This document shows positions 1 to 6,786 of a stretch of 29,609 nucleotides of DNA, piece after piece. This stretch comes from an uncultured Bacteroides sp. (GTDB taxonomy: Bacteria; Bacteroidota; Bacteroidia; Bacteroidales; Bacteroidaceae). Under the pieces are notes generated by a model, which was not told where the DNA came from, did no database searches, and saw only the letters and a list, made by a program, of their open reading frames with translations. The translations under genes were made by a program, and so were the position numbers. The first letter of the stretch is position 1. Each line of letters starts with the position of its first letter. The stretch lies in NCBI RefSeq assembly GCF_937912035.1, contig NZ_CALDPF010000042.1, forward strand, positions 1-29,609, in the 5' to 3' direction.

Positions 1-256
1 GTCCATAATATCGTAGTGCAGTAGACATTGAAATATACGAAGGTGTATAGAGATGATTGGCAATTAACTCACTCGATAGAGTCTTTCCTGAATATTCTGG
101 GTTGATCACATAAAGTCCTCGCTTCAGTCTGATGATAACCCCTTGTTTTTCGAGCCAAGTAACTTTCTTATTAGCAGACTTCAGTTCCGGATATAACGAT
201 TCAATGATTGAAGTCGTTACTGGAATGGTTCCTATTTCACTTAATTGTCTATCCAT
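1..256 (-). CDS. AbiEi-like antitoxin / winged-helix regulator, N-terminal part (cut by left edge)
   Basis: The minus strand is open from an ATG at 256 to the window edge (85 codons) and is not a shadow of another gene. The protein starts MDRQLSEIGTIP and contains a helix-turn-helix-like segment (LKSANKKVTWLEKQGVIIRL), then RGLYVINPEY and a segment with SYISMSTALRYYG. The order of a winged helix, 'RGLYVINPEYSGK' and 'YISMSTALRYYG' is what I know from AbiEi-type (type IV toxin-antitoxin) antitoxins, which repress their own promoter. In these systems the AbiEii nucleotidyltransferase toxin usually lies just downstream, which here is outside the window. A -7 box ends four bases before the ATG and a long inverted repeat lies just upstream, consistent with autorepression. 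It could instead be an orphan regulator of the same fold. Confidence 0.62.
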   Translation of the reverse strand, partial: MDRQLSEIGTIPVTTSIIESLYPELKSANKKVTWLEKQGVIIRLKRGLYVINPEYSGKTLSSELIANHLYTPSYISMSTALRYYG

Positions 257-260
257 ACTG

Positions 261-268
261 CAAATATA
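261..268 (-). promoter_or_regulatory. -7 promoter box of the AbiEi-like gene
   Basis: On the minus strand this reads TATATTTG, a full match to the Bacteroidetes -7 consensus TAnnTTTG. It ends four bases before the ATG at 256, so the transcript would have almost no 5' leader. I see no good -33 element at the usual 19-21 base spacing. That area is occupied by the long inverted repeat at 271-321. Confidence 0.5.
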
Positions 269-270
269 GC

Positions 271-321
271 AATATTTTGAACAATAAAAGAAATAACAAT
301 TCTTTTTCTGTTCAAAATATT
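271..321. repeat. 51-bp imperfect inverted repeat, candidate operator
   Basis: Arms AATATTTTGAACA (271-283) and TGTTCAAAATATT (309-321) are exact reverse complements. After a 2x2 mismatch the pairing resumes with AAAAGAA (286-292) against TTCTTTT (300-306), leaving a 7-base loop. The repeat abuts the -7 box of the AbiEi-like gene and covers its -33 region. AbiEi proteins are known to bind inverted repeats in their own promoter, so an operator is the favoured reading. There is no T-tract on either side as a normal terminator would have. Confidence 0.7.
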
Positions 322-453
322 ACTACTAAGACCATCTTAAAAAATAGCGACTGCTGTCACATAATGATTACCGACAAGGTAGATTATTCTCTAAAATTTC
401 TCATCACTCACCGATTGTAAAGACCTCATAGCACTTAAAAATAGATTCTATTT

Positions 454-720
454 TCATAGATAAGACACTAAAAACTCACAAATCTGTTCATCGATACAAA
501 CATCAAGTCCTACTTCATCTTTAAGTCTAAAAGAATAAAAAGCATCCTTTTCTTCTTTTTCGAACTGTGAAGTAAACGAGGCACTCATTGTTCCCAATAC
601 AGTTTATGAAACTTTTCACATTTAGTAGAAAGCCCATGGGCTAAACCATTTTTAAGTCTGTGAGTATTTCATTGCCCATTTAGCTTTCTCAAGAATCGCT
701 ATTTTTTCTAGCTTTTTCAT
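454..720 (-). pseudogene. Decayed small gene, frameshifted twice (unknown family)
   Basis: Immediately downstream of the AAA ATPase, the minus strand holds three short stretches that look coding but lie in different frames. One starts at ATG 720 (MKKLEKIAILEKAKWAMKYSQT, then stop). The next contains NTHRLKNGLAHGLSTKCEKF and ends WEQ. The third contains LGTMSASFTSQFEKEEKDAF, whose internal ATG is at 588, and stops at 454. Each runs into the next, as expected of one protein disrupted by frameshifts. I do not recognise the family. It does not resemble RloB, the usual partner of this ATPase type. It could also be two tiny intact genes (22 aa, and 44 aa from ATG 588), or chance. Confidence 0.35.
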
Positions 721-732
721 AAAATTACATGA

Positions 733-1941
733 TTAGAGATTAGGAACTGCACCGAATTTACCGAATTTATATGCCTTTTGGAGAGAACTGATCCTATTCA
801 ATCCCTTAAAATTTGTTAGAGGATACAGCACACTTGATCCATCCAGATTCTTTTCAGTAAACCAGACATTATCTTTTCTAAGCAAATCTTCCTCTCCTAA
901 CAGTCCATCATAATGTGTAGTGAGCAACAACTGGGCTTGCTCTGATTCTTTCAGAAAACGTTCAATAATATGTTCTATCAATTTCGGATGAAGAGAAAAT
1001 TCGATATCGTCAACAGCAAGAAAAGCATCATTTTCAAGAATCTTTTGTACTTGAGCAGCCAAGCCAAACGTACGGATAGTACCGTCCGATTCAAACAGTT
1101 CCGGGAATTCATAATAATCATTGTTACCATCATCAGATGAAACTTTATGCTGATACATAGTATAATTAATCGAACCCTTATGTGTTTCCTGTTCTTTGGA
1201 AACAATATTTGAAATATTGAAATCAGCTTCCTGTAGATATCTCAAAATATAATCTTTTGCAGACTCATTCTTGATTGATTCTTCGGCATAACGACTTAAA
1301 GATGATGCAGGCACAATTGCCGGCATAACCTGATTGGTTAGATACTGAAGAACTGCCTCTAATTCTACAATATGTGTATTTACCTGCATATAAGCAGCAA
1401 AAACTGACATGTTATGCAAACACTTCAATGTTATTTCCTCTTTGACAGATTGCGACATTTTGATCTTCTGTCCAAATTTAATAACTGATACATTATTCTC
1501 AGTATTTCTTTCAAATATGGTAGCAGGCTGTTGACTTGGATAATAGATTAGACTTTCCTTTGCTACGTGCCATCTGTCTAAAGCTACAGAATAGACATAA
1601 CGAACTGCTTTTTCCTCATTCTTCAAGTAGAACGAAATCGAATATTCAGATAACTGCCTCGAACCTGTTTTATTCAGGAGAAACGGGACTATTTGAATTT
1701 GTTCTGCCTTATTAAGTGGGGTATAAGTAATGAATGACTTAATAAAATCACAAACTTTAATAATATTACTCTTACCCGAAGCATTTGCTCCATAAATGAC
1801 AGCCACTTTCAATAGTCTCACATCACTCCCAAATTCGACAACATGATATGACTCCATATCCTTACTTCTATCAGCTTCAAAACTTAATATAGCCTCGTCT
1901 CTGAATGAGAACATATTCTTAAATCTTATTTTTGCTATCAT
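733..1941 (-). CDS. AAA family ATPase, OLD/COG1106 type (ATP-binding, likely defence-related)
   Basis: A 402-residue SMC/ABC-like ATPase. Near the N-terminus is IRFKNMFSFRD, the lead-in usual in this family. Walker A is GANASGKS (residues 51-58). The ABC-like signature is ESDGT (about 284-288), and the Walker B region is FLAVDDIEFSLHP (about 307-319), followed by the switch LLLTTHYDGLL and a C-terminus ending AYKFGKFGAVPNL, all in the order seen in COG1106 proteins. Residue 312 is Asp where the family normally has the catalytic Glu (DE...SLHP), so hydrolysis may be slow. Such ATPases commonly pair with an RloB-type or nuclease partner in restriction or defence islands; none intact is visible downstream, only a decayed gene. 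Its own promoter lies at 1958-1989. Confidence 0.85.
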   Translation of the reverse strand: MIAKIRFKNMFSFRDEAILSFEADRSKDMESYHVVEFGSDVRLLKVAVIYGANASGKSNIIKVCDFIKSFITYTPLNKAEQIQIVPFLLNKTGSRQLSEYSISFYLKNEEKAVRYVYSVALDRWHVAKESLIYYPSQQPATIFERNTENNVSVIKFGQKIKMSQSVKEEITLKCLHNMSVFAAYMQVNTHIVELEAVLQYLTNQVMPAIVPASSLSRYAEESIKNESAKDYILRYLQEADFNISNIVSKEQETHKGSINYTMYQHKVSSDDGNNDYYEFPELFESDGTIRTFGLAAQVQKILENDAFLAVDDIEFSLHPKLIEHIIERFLKESEQAQLLLTTHYDGLLGEEDLLRKDNVWFTEKNLDGSSVLYPLTNFKGLNRISSLQKAYKFGKFGAVPNL

Positions 1942-1957
1942 ACAATCTGTTTTCCCA

Positions 1958-1989
1958 CAAATCTATTACTAAATATCCATATTCACAAA
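1958..1989 (-). promoter_or_regulatory. Promoter of the AAA ATPase
   Basis: Reading the minus strand, TTTG (1989-1986) is followed after 20 bases by TAGATTTG (1965-1958). This matches the Bacteroidetes -33/-7 layout in both sequence and spacing. Transcription would start about ten bases before the ATPase ATG at 1941. Confidence 0.6.
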
Positions 1990-2020
1990 TTAGATTTGAA
2001 TATTTGCATTATTTATGCAA
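1986..2020. repeat. Two short inverted repeats over and upstream of the ATPase promoter
   Basis: CAAAT-TAG-ATTTG (1986-1998) overlaps the -33 element, and TTGCAT-5 bases-ATGCAA (2004-2020) lies directly upstream. Both have perfect arms. They are placed where a repressor or activator would act on the ATPase promoter. Their arms are short and the region is AT-rich, so chance is possible. Confidence 0.4.
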
Positions 2021-2284
2021 GAACTAAAAACTAACACTCTTTTTATCGAATTTATTGTACCCGTATTAATATAATCATTGAATCAAAACATCAGTCCATC
2101 CATTAATAGAAAAATCGATACAAATTAACATCAGTCTTCATATTATCTTACTTCACAAAGATTTAAATACAACCACAAAATACTTATTCTATTTGCATGA
2201 TATTGCACGCCATTGATAAAAATGCCATATCACTAAAAAAAGGGTAAAAAATACCTCGTTCTTGTAACTTATTTGCCGGAAAAC

Positions 2285-2315
2285 TTTGAAATTCAACAAA
2301 ATACAATTATCTTTG
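2285..2315 (+). promoter_or_regulatory. Orphan promoter-like sequence, plus strand
   Basis: TTTG (2285-2288), 19 bases, then TATCTTTG (2308-2315) is an excellent match to the Bacteroidetes -33/-7 consensus. No protein gene follows on the plus strand before the hairpin at 2531, so it may drive a non-coding RNA. Confidence 0.45.
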
Positions 2316-2321
2316 TCTTAC

Positions 2322-2572
2322 AAAAAGAATGTGACAATATGCAACTTGTTGATATTCAATGAGTTACAATGACTAAAAATGACAAAAAATTAGACTTCTG
2401 TACCTTTTAGAGCTACAAATATTTGATAATCAAAAACTTGCAATTACTGCATCGGAAAGTGAAGTCTTATTTTGTTACTGAAAACAAATAAGAAAAAGTA
2501 ATTAATCACACTAATATAAAGGCATTAAAAAAAAGACAGTGAATATTTATTTTTATTTGCTATCTTTTCTTT
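2322..2572 (+). ncRNA. Possible small RNA between orphan promoter and terminator
   Basis: This is inferred only from a strong promoter match at 2285-2315 and a terminator-like hairpin at 2531-2568, giving a transcript near 250 bases. Inside, AGACTTC (2392-2398) can pair with GAAGTCT (2461-2467). I recognise no known RNA family. Confidence 0.2.
2531..2568. terminator. Bidirectional intrinsic-terminator-like hairpin
   Basis: Positions 2531-2544 pair with 2555-2568 as a 14-bp stem (one C-A mismatch, two G-U wobbles) with a 10-base loop. On the plus strand it is followed by a T-rich tract (CTTTTGTTTG). On the minus strand it is followed by eight Ts. It could end minus-strand transcripts coming from the AEC permease gene (stop at 2741) or the putative plus-strand RNA. 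Confidence 0.55.
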
Positions 2573-2596
2573 TGTTTGTATATTTTATTACTGATC

Positions 2597-2622
2597 TGTT
2601 ACTAGCAGTAGAACGAGTAACA
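2597..2622. repeat. Short inverted repeat TGTTACT...AGTAACA
   Basis: Perfect 7-bp arms at 2597-2603 and 2616-2622 with a 12-base spacer. It lies downstream of the AEC permease gene and next to the terminator hairpin. Function is unknown; a regulator site or a chance match are both possible. Confidence 0.3.
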
Positions 2623-2740
2623 AAATATCAAATAAAATGTTCGAATTTTACATTGACAACCTAAATCTATACATACAGAATTACGGACAAGATAACTTTT
2701 ACTGATGAAATATTTTGTATATAATGAATTAGGTTCACAC

Positions 2741-3649
2741 CTACAGAAACATCGTAAGCAGCGGAATACTCAGCACTGAGAGTAAGGTCGTAAGAAATGT
2801 ACCTTCGGCCATAATTACTTCCCCTTTCTGATACTGGATACAAAACAAGGTGCCATACGAGGCAACAGGCATAGCTGCCAGCACAACATTTATATTGGCT
2901 ATGGTTTCGTCTATACTACATAGACGCGATAAATACAGAATTAGAAGCGGAACAAGCATCAGACGCAGAACAGACATAATGTAAATAGCCATATTGCCAA
3001 ACATACGACGGATAGGCACACGCGCAATTGATGAGCCTATAATGAGTAATGCTGCAGGTACAGTCACATTTCCAAGCAGTATGAATGGAGTGCTGATTAC
3101 ACGTGGTGGTACCCAGCCGGTCACTACAATCAGAATAGAAAGATATGATGCAATCATGGCAGGGCAATAAAGAGTACGCCAGTCGAAACGCATCTTCCCT
3201 TGACCGCCGGAAATGAACAATGTCCCGAACACAAATATCAGCAGAGTACTTGGGAAATTAAGGATACTTGCATAGAATACCGCACTGGCTCCGAAAATTG
3301 AAGCCACAATAGGATATCCTATAAAACCTACATTACCAAATGCCAGCATAAAACTATAAATGCCTCGGTCGGATGATTTGACAGGCAAATAGCGTGGAAG
3401 CAGAAAAGACAGTCCAATGAGAATAACATATGTAGCAAAACCTACCACGAGTAAAGGAAGAATCTTTTCCTTATCAGGGAGTGTGTCACCCATCACCGAC
3501 GAAAGTATCAGACTTGGACAAGTCACATTGATAACCAGTCCAGAAAGTTTACGGTCAAAATCCGCATCCATCATTTTTTTCTTACTCAGATAATAACCGA
3601 TGATTACCAGAATAAACAGAATAATCATCTGTGTAACGATTGCATCCAT
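2741..3649 (-). CDS. AEC family (auxin efflux carrier/MleP-like) membrane transporter
   Basis: A 302-residue, highly hydrophobic protein of about ten membrane segments. The N-terminus (MDAIVTQMIILFILVIIGYY) followed by SKKKMMDADFDRKLSGLVINVTCPSLILSS in order is the pattern of the AEC/Mem_trans family. FGNVGFIGYPI in the middle is the family's conserved helix-break region, and the C-terminal half has IPLLTMFL at its end. The family exports or exchanges small organic acids or related solutes; the substrate cannot be read here. Length is normal (about 300-320). The start at 3649 lies about 29 bases from a -7 box. The stop codon lies inside a small hairpin (2730-2743), but the better terminator is at 2531-2568. 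Confidence 0.85.
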   Translation of the reverse strand: MDAIVTQMIILFILVIIGYYLSKKKMMDADFDRKLSGLVINVTCPSLILSSVMGDTLPDKEKILPLLVVGFATYVILIGLSFLLPRYLPVKSSDRGIYSFMLAFGNVGFIGYPIVASIFGASAVFYASILNFPSTLLIFVFGTLFISGGQGKMRFDWRTLYCPAMIASYLSILIVVTGWVPPRVISTPFILLGNVTVPAALLIIGSSIARVPIRRMFGNMAIYIMSVLRLMLVPLLILYLSRLCSIDETIANINVVLAAMPVASYGTLFCIQYQKGEVIMAEGTFLTTLLSVLSIPLLTMFL

Positions 3650-3677
3650 TGTTTTCTTCTTACCTTTAAAAGTCGTG

Positions 3678-3685
3678 CAAAGATA
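3678..3685 (-). promoter_or_regulatory. -7 box of the AEC transporter gene
   Basis: Minus strand reads TATCTTTG, a full TAnnTTTG match 28 bases before the ATG at 3649. No convincing -33 element is seen at 19-21 bases. Confidence 0.45.
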
Positions 3686-3775
3686 CGGATTATCGTATTT
3701 GAGTATTCACAGGCAAAGTTTTTTTTCATATCTTTTTATTTACTGTTTTTATATTCACCATTTATAGGCTTTTAG

Positions 3776-3783
3776 TACTTTTG
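3776..3783 (+). promoter_or_regulatory. -7 box of the YczE/YitT-like gene; decides its start
   Basis: TACTTTTG matches TAnnTTTG. Because it contains the TTG at 3781, that TTG cannot be a translation start. The ATG at 3820 is the plausible start, leaving a leader of about 30 bases. Confidence 0.5.
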
Positions 3784-3819
3784 CACACGAATTTTTCAAG
3801 TAATAAAAATAAATTCAAA

Positions 3820-4554
3820 ATGACGAGAAAAGATAAAATTATATCCTTTGTTTGGCAACATGTACTTCTTTTTATTGCCTTGTACATAATGACTCTAGGA
3901 ATTTCCCTTTGCGTAAAAAGTATGTTAGGAGCCAGTGTTATCAGCGTTCTGCCATATGCATTTCATGATGCCGGAACAGACGGGCTTACTCCGGCACTTA
4001 CAATCGGACAATATACATTCATAATGAACGCCCTGCTGGTGGTTGGACAAGTGGGAGTACTCCGACAACAGTTCGATCCGGTCCAACTGTTTCAGTTATT
4101 GGTAGGATTCGTATTCGGCATGCTGATAGACTTGAACATGCATATTATTTCATGCTTGCAACCAACAGCATTTTTTGAAAAAACCATAGCACAATTCGCA
4201 GGATGCACGATTCTGGCTATAGGTGTCGCACTTGAGGTCAGATGCGGCAGTGTAACCATGCCTGGCGAAGGTTTTCCTGTAGCCATCAGCAAAGTAACCG
4301 GTATCGAGTTTCCAAAGATTAAGATAGCGGTAGATATCTCACTAGTTCTTCTCGGCATTATCTTCTGCTATATATTTTTCGGGAAATGGCAATGGCACAT
4401 CATTGGAGTAGGTACATTATTCGCAATGTACTATGTAGGATGGGCCGTACGTATTACAAGCCATCATCTGAAATGGTTCGATCGTCTGCTCAGATACCGT
4501 CCCGGATTCAGAAGGTACATCTACGGTTTGGCAAGATACATTTACAGAAAATAA
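3820..4554 (+). CDS. YczE/YitT-like integral membrane protein (DUF6198-like)
   Basis: A 244-residue membrane protein starting MTRKDKIISF. I see five to six hydrophobic segments: around FVWQHVLLFIALYIMTLGIS, the TIGQYTFIMNALLVVGQVGV segment, QLLVGFVFGMLIDLNMHII, FAGCTILAIGVALEVRC, and two in the C-terminal part (VDISLVLLGIIFCYIFF; IIGVGTLFAMYYVGW). The early 'GISLCVKSMLGASVISVLPYA' and late 'MPGEGFPVAISKVTG' elements are those of YczE/YitT-type proteins found widely in Firmicutes and Bacteroidetes. Their substrate is not known; a role as transporter is inferred from topology. The ATG at 3820 was chosen because the in-frame TTG at 3781 lies inside the promoter. The next gene's -33 box directly follows this stop codon. 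Confidence 0.7.
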   Translation: MTRKDKIISFVWQHVLLFIALYIMTLGISLCVKSMLGASVISVLPYAFHDAGTDGLTPALTIGQYTFIMNALLVVGQVGVLRQQFDPVQLFQLLVGFVFGMLIDLNMHIISCLQPTAFFEKTIAQFAGCTILAIGVALEVRCGSVTMPGEGFPVAISKVTGIEFPKIKIAVDISLVLLGIIFCYIFFGKWQWHIIGVGTLFAMYYVGWAVRITSHHLKWFDRLLRYRPGFRRYIYGLARYIYRK

Positions 4555-4586
4555 TTTGTTCACAGATATATGATTGATTAATTTTG
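4555..4586 (+). promoter_or_regulatory. Promoter of the EamA exporter / HTH / FMN reductase operon
   Basis: TTTG (4555-4558), 20 bases, TAATTTTG (4579-4586): both Bacteroidetes elements at standard spacing. It begins right after the stop codon of the upstream gene, so the downstream genes need not depend on read-through. Leader to the ATG at 4618 is about 25 bases. Confidence 0.6.
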
Positions 4587-4617
4587 CACCCCGATAACAA
4601 TTACATATAACCAACAC

Positions 4618-5508
4618 ATGAAAAAACTAAGCAAAAATGCCATTATAGGCTATCCGGCAGGAATTATTACCGGTATAACCTACGGATTAAATCCATTGTT
4701 CGCGGTTCCACTGATGAAGAACGGTGCCGCCACTGAATCCATACTTTTCTTCCGCTACTTTTTTGCGGTTCTGCTTTTGGGATTGTTCCTGATGCTACGT
4801 AAACAAAGCTTCAAGGTTTCGGGTAAGCAGATTGGTGTGTTATTTGTCCTCGGCCTACTCTATACTTCGAGCAGCGTATTCCTTTTCGAGGCTTACGAAT
4901 ATATTGCATCCGGACTGGCCACCACACTTGTATTCCTCTACCCTGTTCTTGTGGCAATCATAATGGTATTCTTGAAGGTAGTTCCGTCATGGCCTGTATG
5001 GCTGGCAATTGCAGCCACATTCGGTGGAGTACTCATTATGACGCAAAGTGACGGTACACAAACCATCAATCCTATCGGTGTAGTGCTTTCAATAGCCTCT
5101 GCATTGGTGTACGCACTATTCATAGTAATCATCAACCGCAGTAAGGCAATTGCAGGAATATCCAATACATTACTTACATTCTATGCCCTGACAGTGGGAG
5201 CAATTGTATTCGTTGGAAAAATCATCAGTTCCGACACTGCCATAACAGCAGGAATCACAACAGGAGCCGACTGGCTAAATCTGGTAGGTCTTGCTCTGTT
5301 GCCGACTATAGTTTCAACTGCTACACTTGCCATAGCATCACGAAATATCGGAGCTACAAAGGCTTCTGTTTTAGGTGTATTCGAACCTATAACTGCTATT
5401 GTCGTCGGTACTCTTATGTTTGGCGAGCCACTGACAACAAACATTATCGTAGGAATCTCCATTGCCATGGTAGCTGTAACGTTTATGATTACTGCTACAA
5501 AACGATAA
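4618..5508 (+). CDS. EamA/DMT family transporter (drug/metabolite exporter)
   Basis: A 296-residue protein with ten membrane helices in two EamA repeats (about residues 8-143 and 152-292). Clear family traits are the N-terminal 'GITYGLNPLFAVPLMKNG', 'ESILFFRYFFAVLLL', 'TSSSVFLFEAYEYIASGLAT', 'TLVFLYPVLVAIIMV', and in the second repeat 'GATKASVLGVFEPITAIVVG' followed by 'FGEPLTTNIIVGISIAMVAV'. The P of FLYP and the E/P of FEP are the usual EamA helix features. The family exports amino acids, metabolites or drugs; the substrate is not readable. It is first in an operon with a small HTH protein (27-base gap) and an FMN reductase-like protein. Confidence 0.88.
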   Translation: MKKLSKNAIIGYPAGIITGITYGLNPLFAVPLMKNGAATESILFFRYFFAVLLLGLFLMLRKQSFKVSGKQIGVLFVLGLLYTSSSVFLFEAYEYIASGLATTLVFLYPVLVAIIMVFLKVVPSWPVWLAIAATFGGVLIMTQSDGTQTINPIGVVLSIASALVYALFIVIINRSKAIAGISNTLLTFYALTVGAIVFVGKIISSDTAITAGITTGADWLNLVGLALLPTIVSTATLAIASRNIGATKASVLGVFEPITAIVVGTLMFGEPLTTNIIVGISIAMVAVTFMITATKR

Positions 5509-5535
5509 GATTGACATATAAGATATTGAGAAGCC

Positions 5536-5742
5536 ATGAAAATTGAAGAAGCAATAGTGTATGTATTGACTAAGCGGAATGGCGGTATGACCACAGACCA
5601 GATAGCAGAAGCTATAAATCGTTCGGGACTGCATATACGAAAAGATAACCAACCAGTAACAAGCAAACAAGTTTATGCCATTATTTGCCGTTTCCCGGAG
5701 ATATTCACGAAGGAAGGCGGCAGAATAATGTTAATGATGTAA
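5536..5742 (+). CDS. Small HARE-HTH-like winged-helix protein
   Basis: A 68-residue protein that is essentially one helix-turn-helix domain. It begins MKIEEAIVYVLTKRNGGMTT, then DQIAEAINRSGLHIRKDN, then QPVTSKQVYAIICRFPEIF and a final strand with GRIMLM. The layout 'A...VL....G.MTT.QIAEAIN...L......PVT..QVYA.I.R.P.IF...G...' fits the HARE-HTH/winged-helix domain that links DNA-modifying enzymes and RNA polymerase delta to chromatin or DNA. As a free-standing protein its target is unknown. It sits between the EamA exporter gene and the FMN reductase gene (stop at 5742; next ATG at 5748), so translational coupling is likely. It might regulate its own operon. Confidence 0.65.
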   Translation: MKIEEAIVYVLTKRNGGMTTDQIAEAINRSGLHIRKDNQPVTSKQVYAIICRFPEIFTKEGGRIMLMM

Positions 5743-5747
5743 GATAT

Positions 5748-6284
5748 ATGAAGAAAGTTATTGTTATTTCTACAAGTCTGCGTGCCGGTTCCAACAGCGA
5801 CATGATGGCAGACAAGTTTATTGAAGGAGCACTGAAATCAGGGAACGAAGTAGAAAAGATTTCACTCATCAACAAGGATATCCGATTCTGCCGAGGATGT
5901 CTGGCATGTCAGAAATTAGGCAAATGCGTAATTAACGACGACGTAAATGCAATCATGCAAAAAGTCCTGAATGCTGATGTAGTAGTATGGGCCACACCTA
6001 TTTACTATTATGAAATGAGTGGACAGATGAAAGTTCTGATTGACCGTATGAATGCCATGTACAATTTGGATTACAAGTTCCGCGACATATATATGCTGAC
6101 AACAGCTGCAGAAGACGAGCCGGAAACTCCGCAACGTGCTATCAGTGGCCTGACAGGCTGGATTGACTGTTATCCTGAGAGCCGTCTTGCAGGAACTTTG
6201 TTCTGTGGAGGCGTCGATGCCCCACGTACAATCGAGGGCAACGAAAAGCTTACGGAAGCTTACAATATGGGAATGAATATCTAA
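5748..6284 (+). CDS. Flavodoxin-fold NAD(P)H-dependent FMN reductase-like protein
   Basis: A 178-residue protein with the FMN_red/flavodoxin-like fold: first strand KVIVISTSLRAGSNSDMMA, whose S-RAGSN loop would hold the FMN phosphate; a cysteine-rich segment (C48, C51, C54, C60: CRGCLACQKLGKC) followed by INDDVNAIM; and ATPIYYYEMSGQMKVLIDR, the typical flavin-side loop. Proteins of this type reduce flavins, quinones or other small electron acceptors; the cysteines may be redox-active or bind metal, which is inference. An in-frame upstream ATG at 5685 would run inside the HTH gene, so the ATG at 5748 is preferred. Its stop lies only nine bases from the convergent stop of the 150-aa gene at 6294. 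Confidence 0.82.
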   Translation: MKKVIVISTSLRAGSNSDMMADKFIEGALKSGNEVEKISLINKDIRFCRGCLACQKLGKCVINDDVNAIMQKVLNADVVVWATPIYYYEMSGQMKVLIDRMNAMYNLDYKFRDIYMLTTAAEDEPETPQRAISGLTGWIDCYPESRLAGTLFCGGVDAPRTIEGNEKLTEAYNMGMNI

Positions 6285-6293
6285 CCTACATTT

Positions 6294-6746
6294 TTAAGCT
6301 CTGCAATAAGCTATCAGTTCAACACTATAATTGGTCGCTAAGTATTCACCAATACATAGCCCCCAATTATAGTCTTTACATGACAAGGATCGCAAATTCT
6401 CATAAATCAGATTCATACAATCCTTTGTGGGTTCTTTTTTAAATATAAAGTTCAAGATCAAGTCACTATATGTATTTATTTTGTCTAGATTAAAATTTTC
6501 AAACATTTCCGTTATCGTCTCTCCGCTATAAGTTGAAATATATATTTTACCAACCATACAGACTTCATCAAAATCATGGCTTACTAAAGGTATATATGGT
6601 TTTAAGCCTCTTTTATAACATCCTTGGCAATGCATCCCCATGATCTTATCATTCAGAGAGCTCTTCTCGTAATTTCCTAAAGGGCTAGCATCTAAATCAG
6701 GTTGAAATTCTTTTATATCAATACACGTATAATCGAATCCATTCAT
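6294..6746 (-). CDS. Unknown 150-aa protein, third gene of the minus-strand cassette
   Basis: I do not recognise this protein. It has no signal peptide or membrane segment. Near residues 38-45 there is a CxxC pair (C40, C43) in MHCQGCYKRG, and further single cysteines lie in the C-terminal half (TKDC, LSCKDYNWGLC, AYC). It contains many acidic and aromatic residues, and its composition is AT-biased like the two genes upstream. It follows the 422-aa gene after 40 bases on the same strand, so it is probably co-transcribed. Possible roles include a regulator, an immunity partner or an accessory subunit for the other two proteins, but nothing in the sequence decides between them. Confidence 0.6.
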   Translation of the reverse strand: MNGFDYTCIDIKEFQPDLDASPLGNYEKSSLNDKIMGMHCQGCYKRGLKPYIPLVSHDFDEVCMVGKIYISTYSGETITEMFENFNLDKINTYSDLILNFIFKKEPTKDCMNLIYENLRSLSCKDYNWGLCIGEYLATNYSVELIAYCRA

Positions 6747-6786
6747 CTTTATGGGATAAAGTTATATGCTACTTTAAACACAGATT

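Larger units (their letters stand above)
1942..2740. other. 800-base AT-rich intergenic region without a convincing protein gene
   Basis: No open frame above about 60 codons is credible here. From left to right it holds the minus-strand ATPase promoter, two short inverted repeats, a plus-strand promoter-like sequence (2285-2315), an intrinsic-terminator-like hairpin (2531-2568) and a 7-bp inverted repeat (2597-2622). The only plus-strand reading frames after the promoter are tiny (7 codons, and 13 codons beginning MTKNDKKLDF). Confidence 0.6.

Noticed and set aside
208..420. 70-aa plus-strand frame
   Set aside because: It overlaps the AbiEi-like gene and its long inverted repeat, its product has no recognisable pattern, and it has no promoter of its own.
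2392..2467. AGACTTC...GAAGTCT pairing considered as a separate hairpin or riboswitch
   Set aside because: Only 7 bp around a 62-base loop in AT-rich DNA; too weak to list except as possible structure within the putative small RNA.
5181..5666. 161-aa and 99-aa minus-strand frames over the EamA and HTH genes
   Set aside because: Antisense shadows; the sense genes have family motifs and a full promoter.
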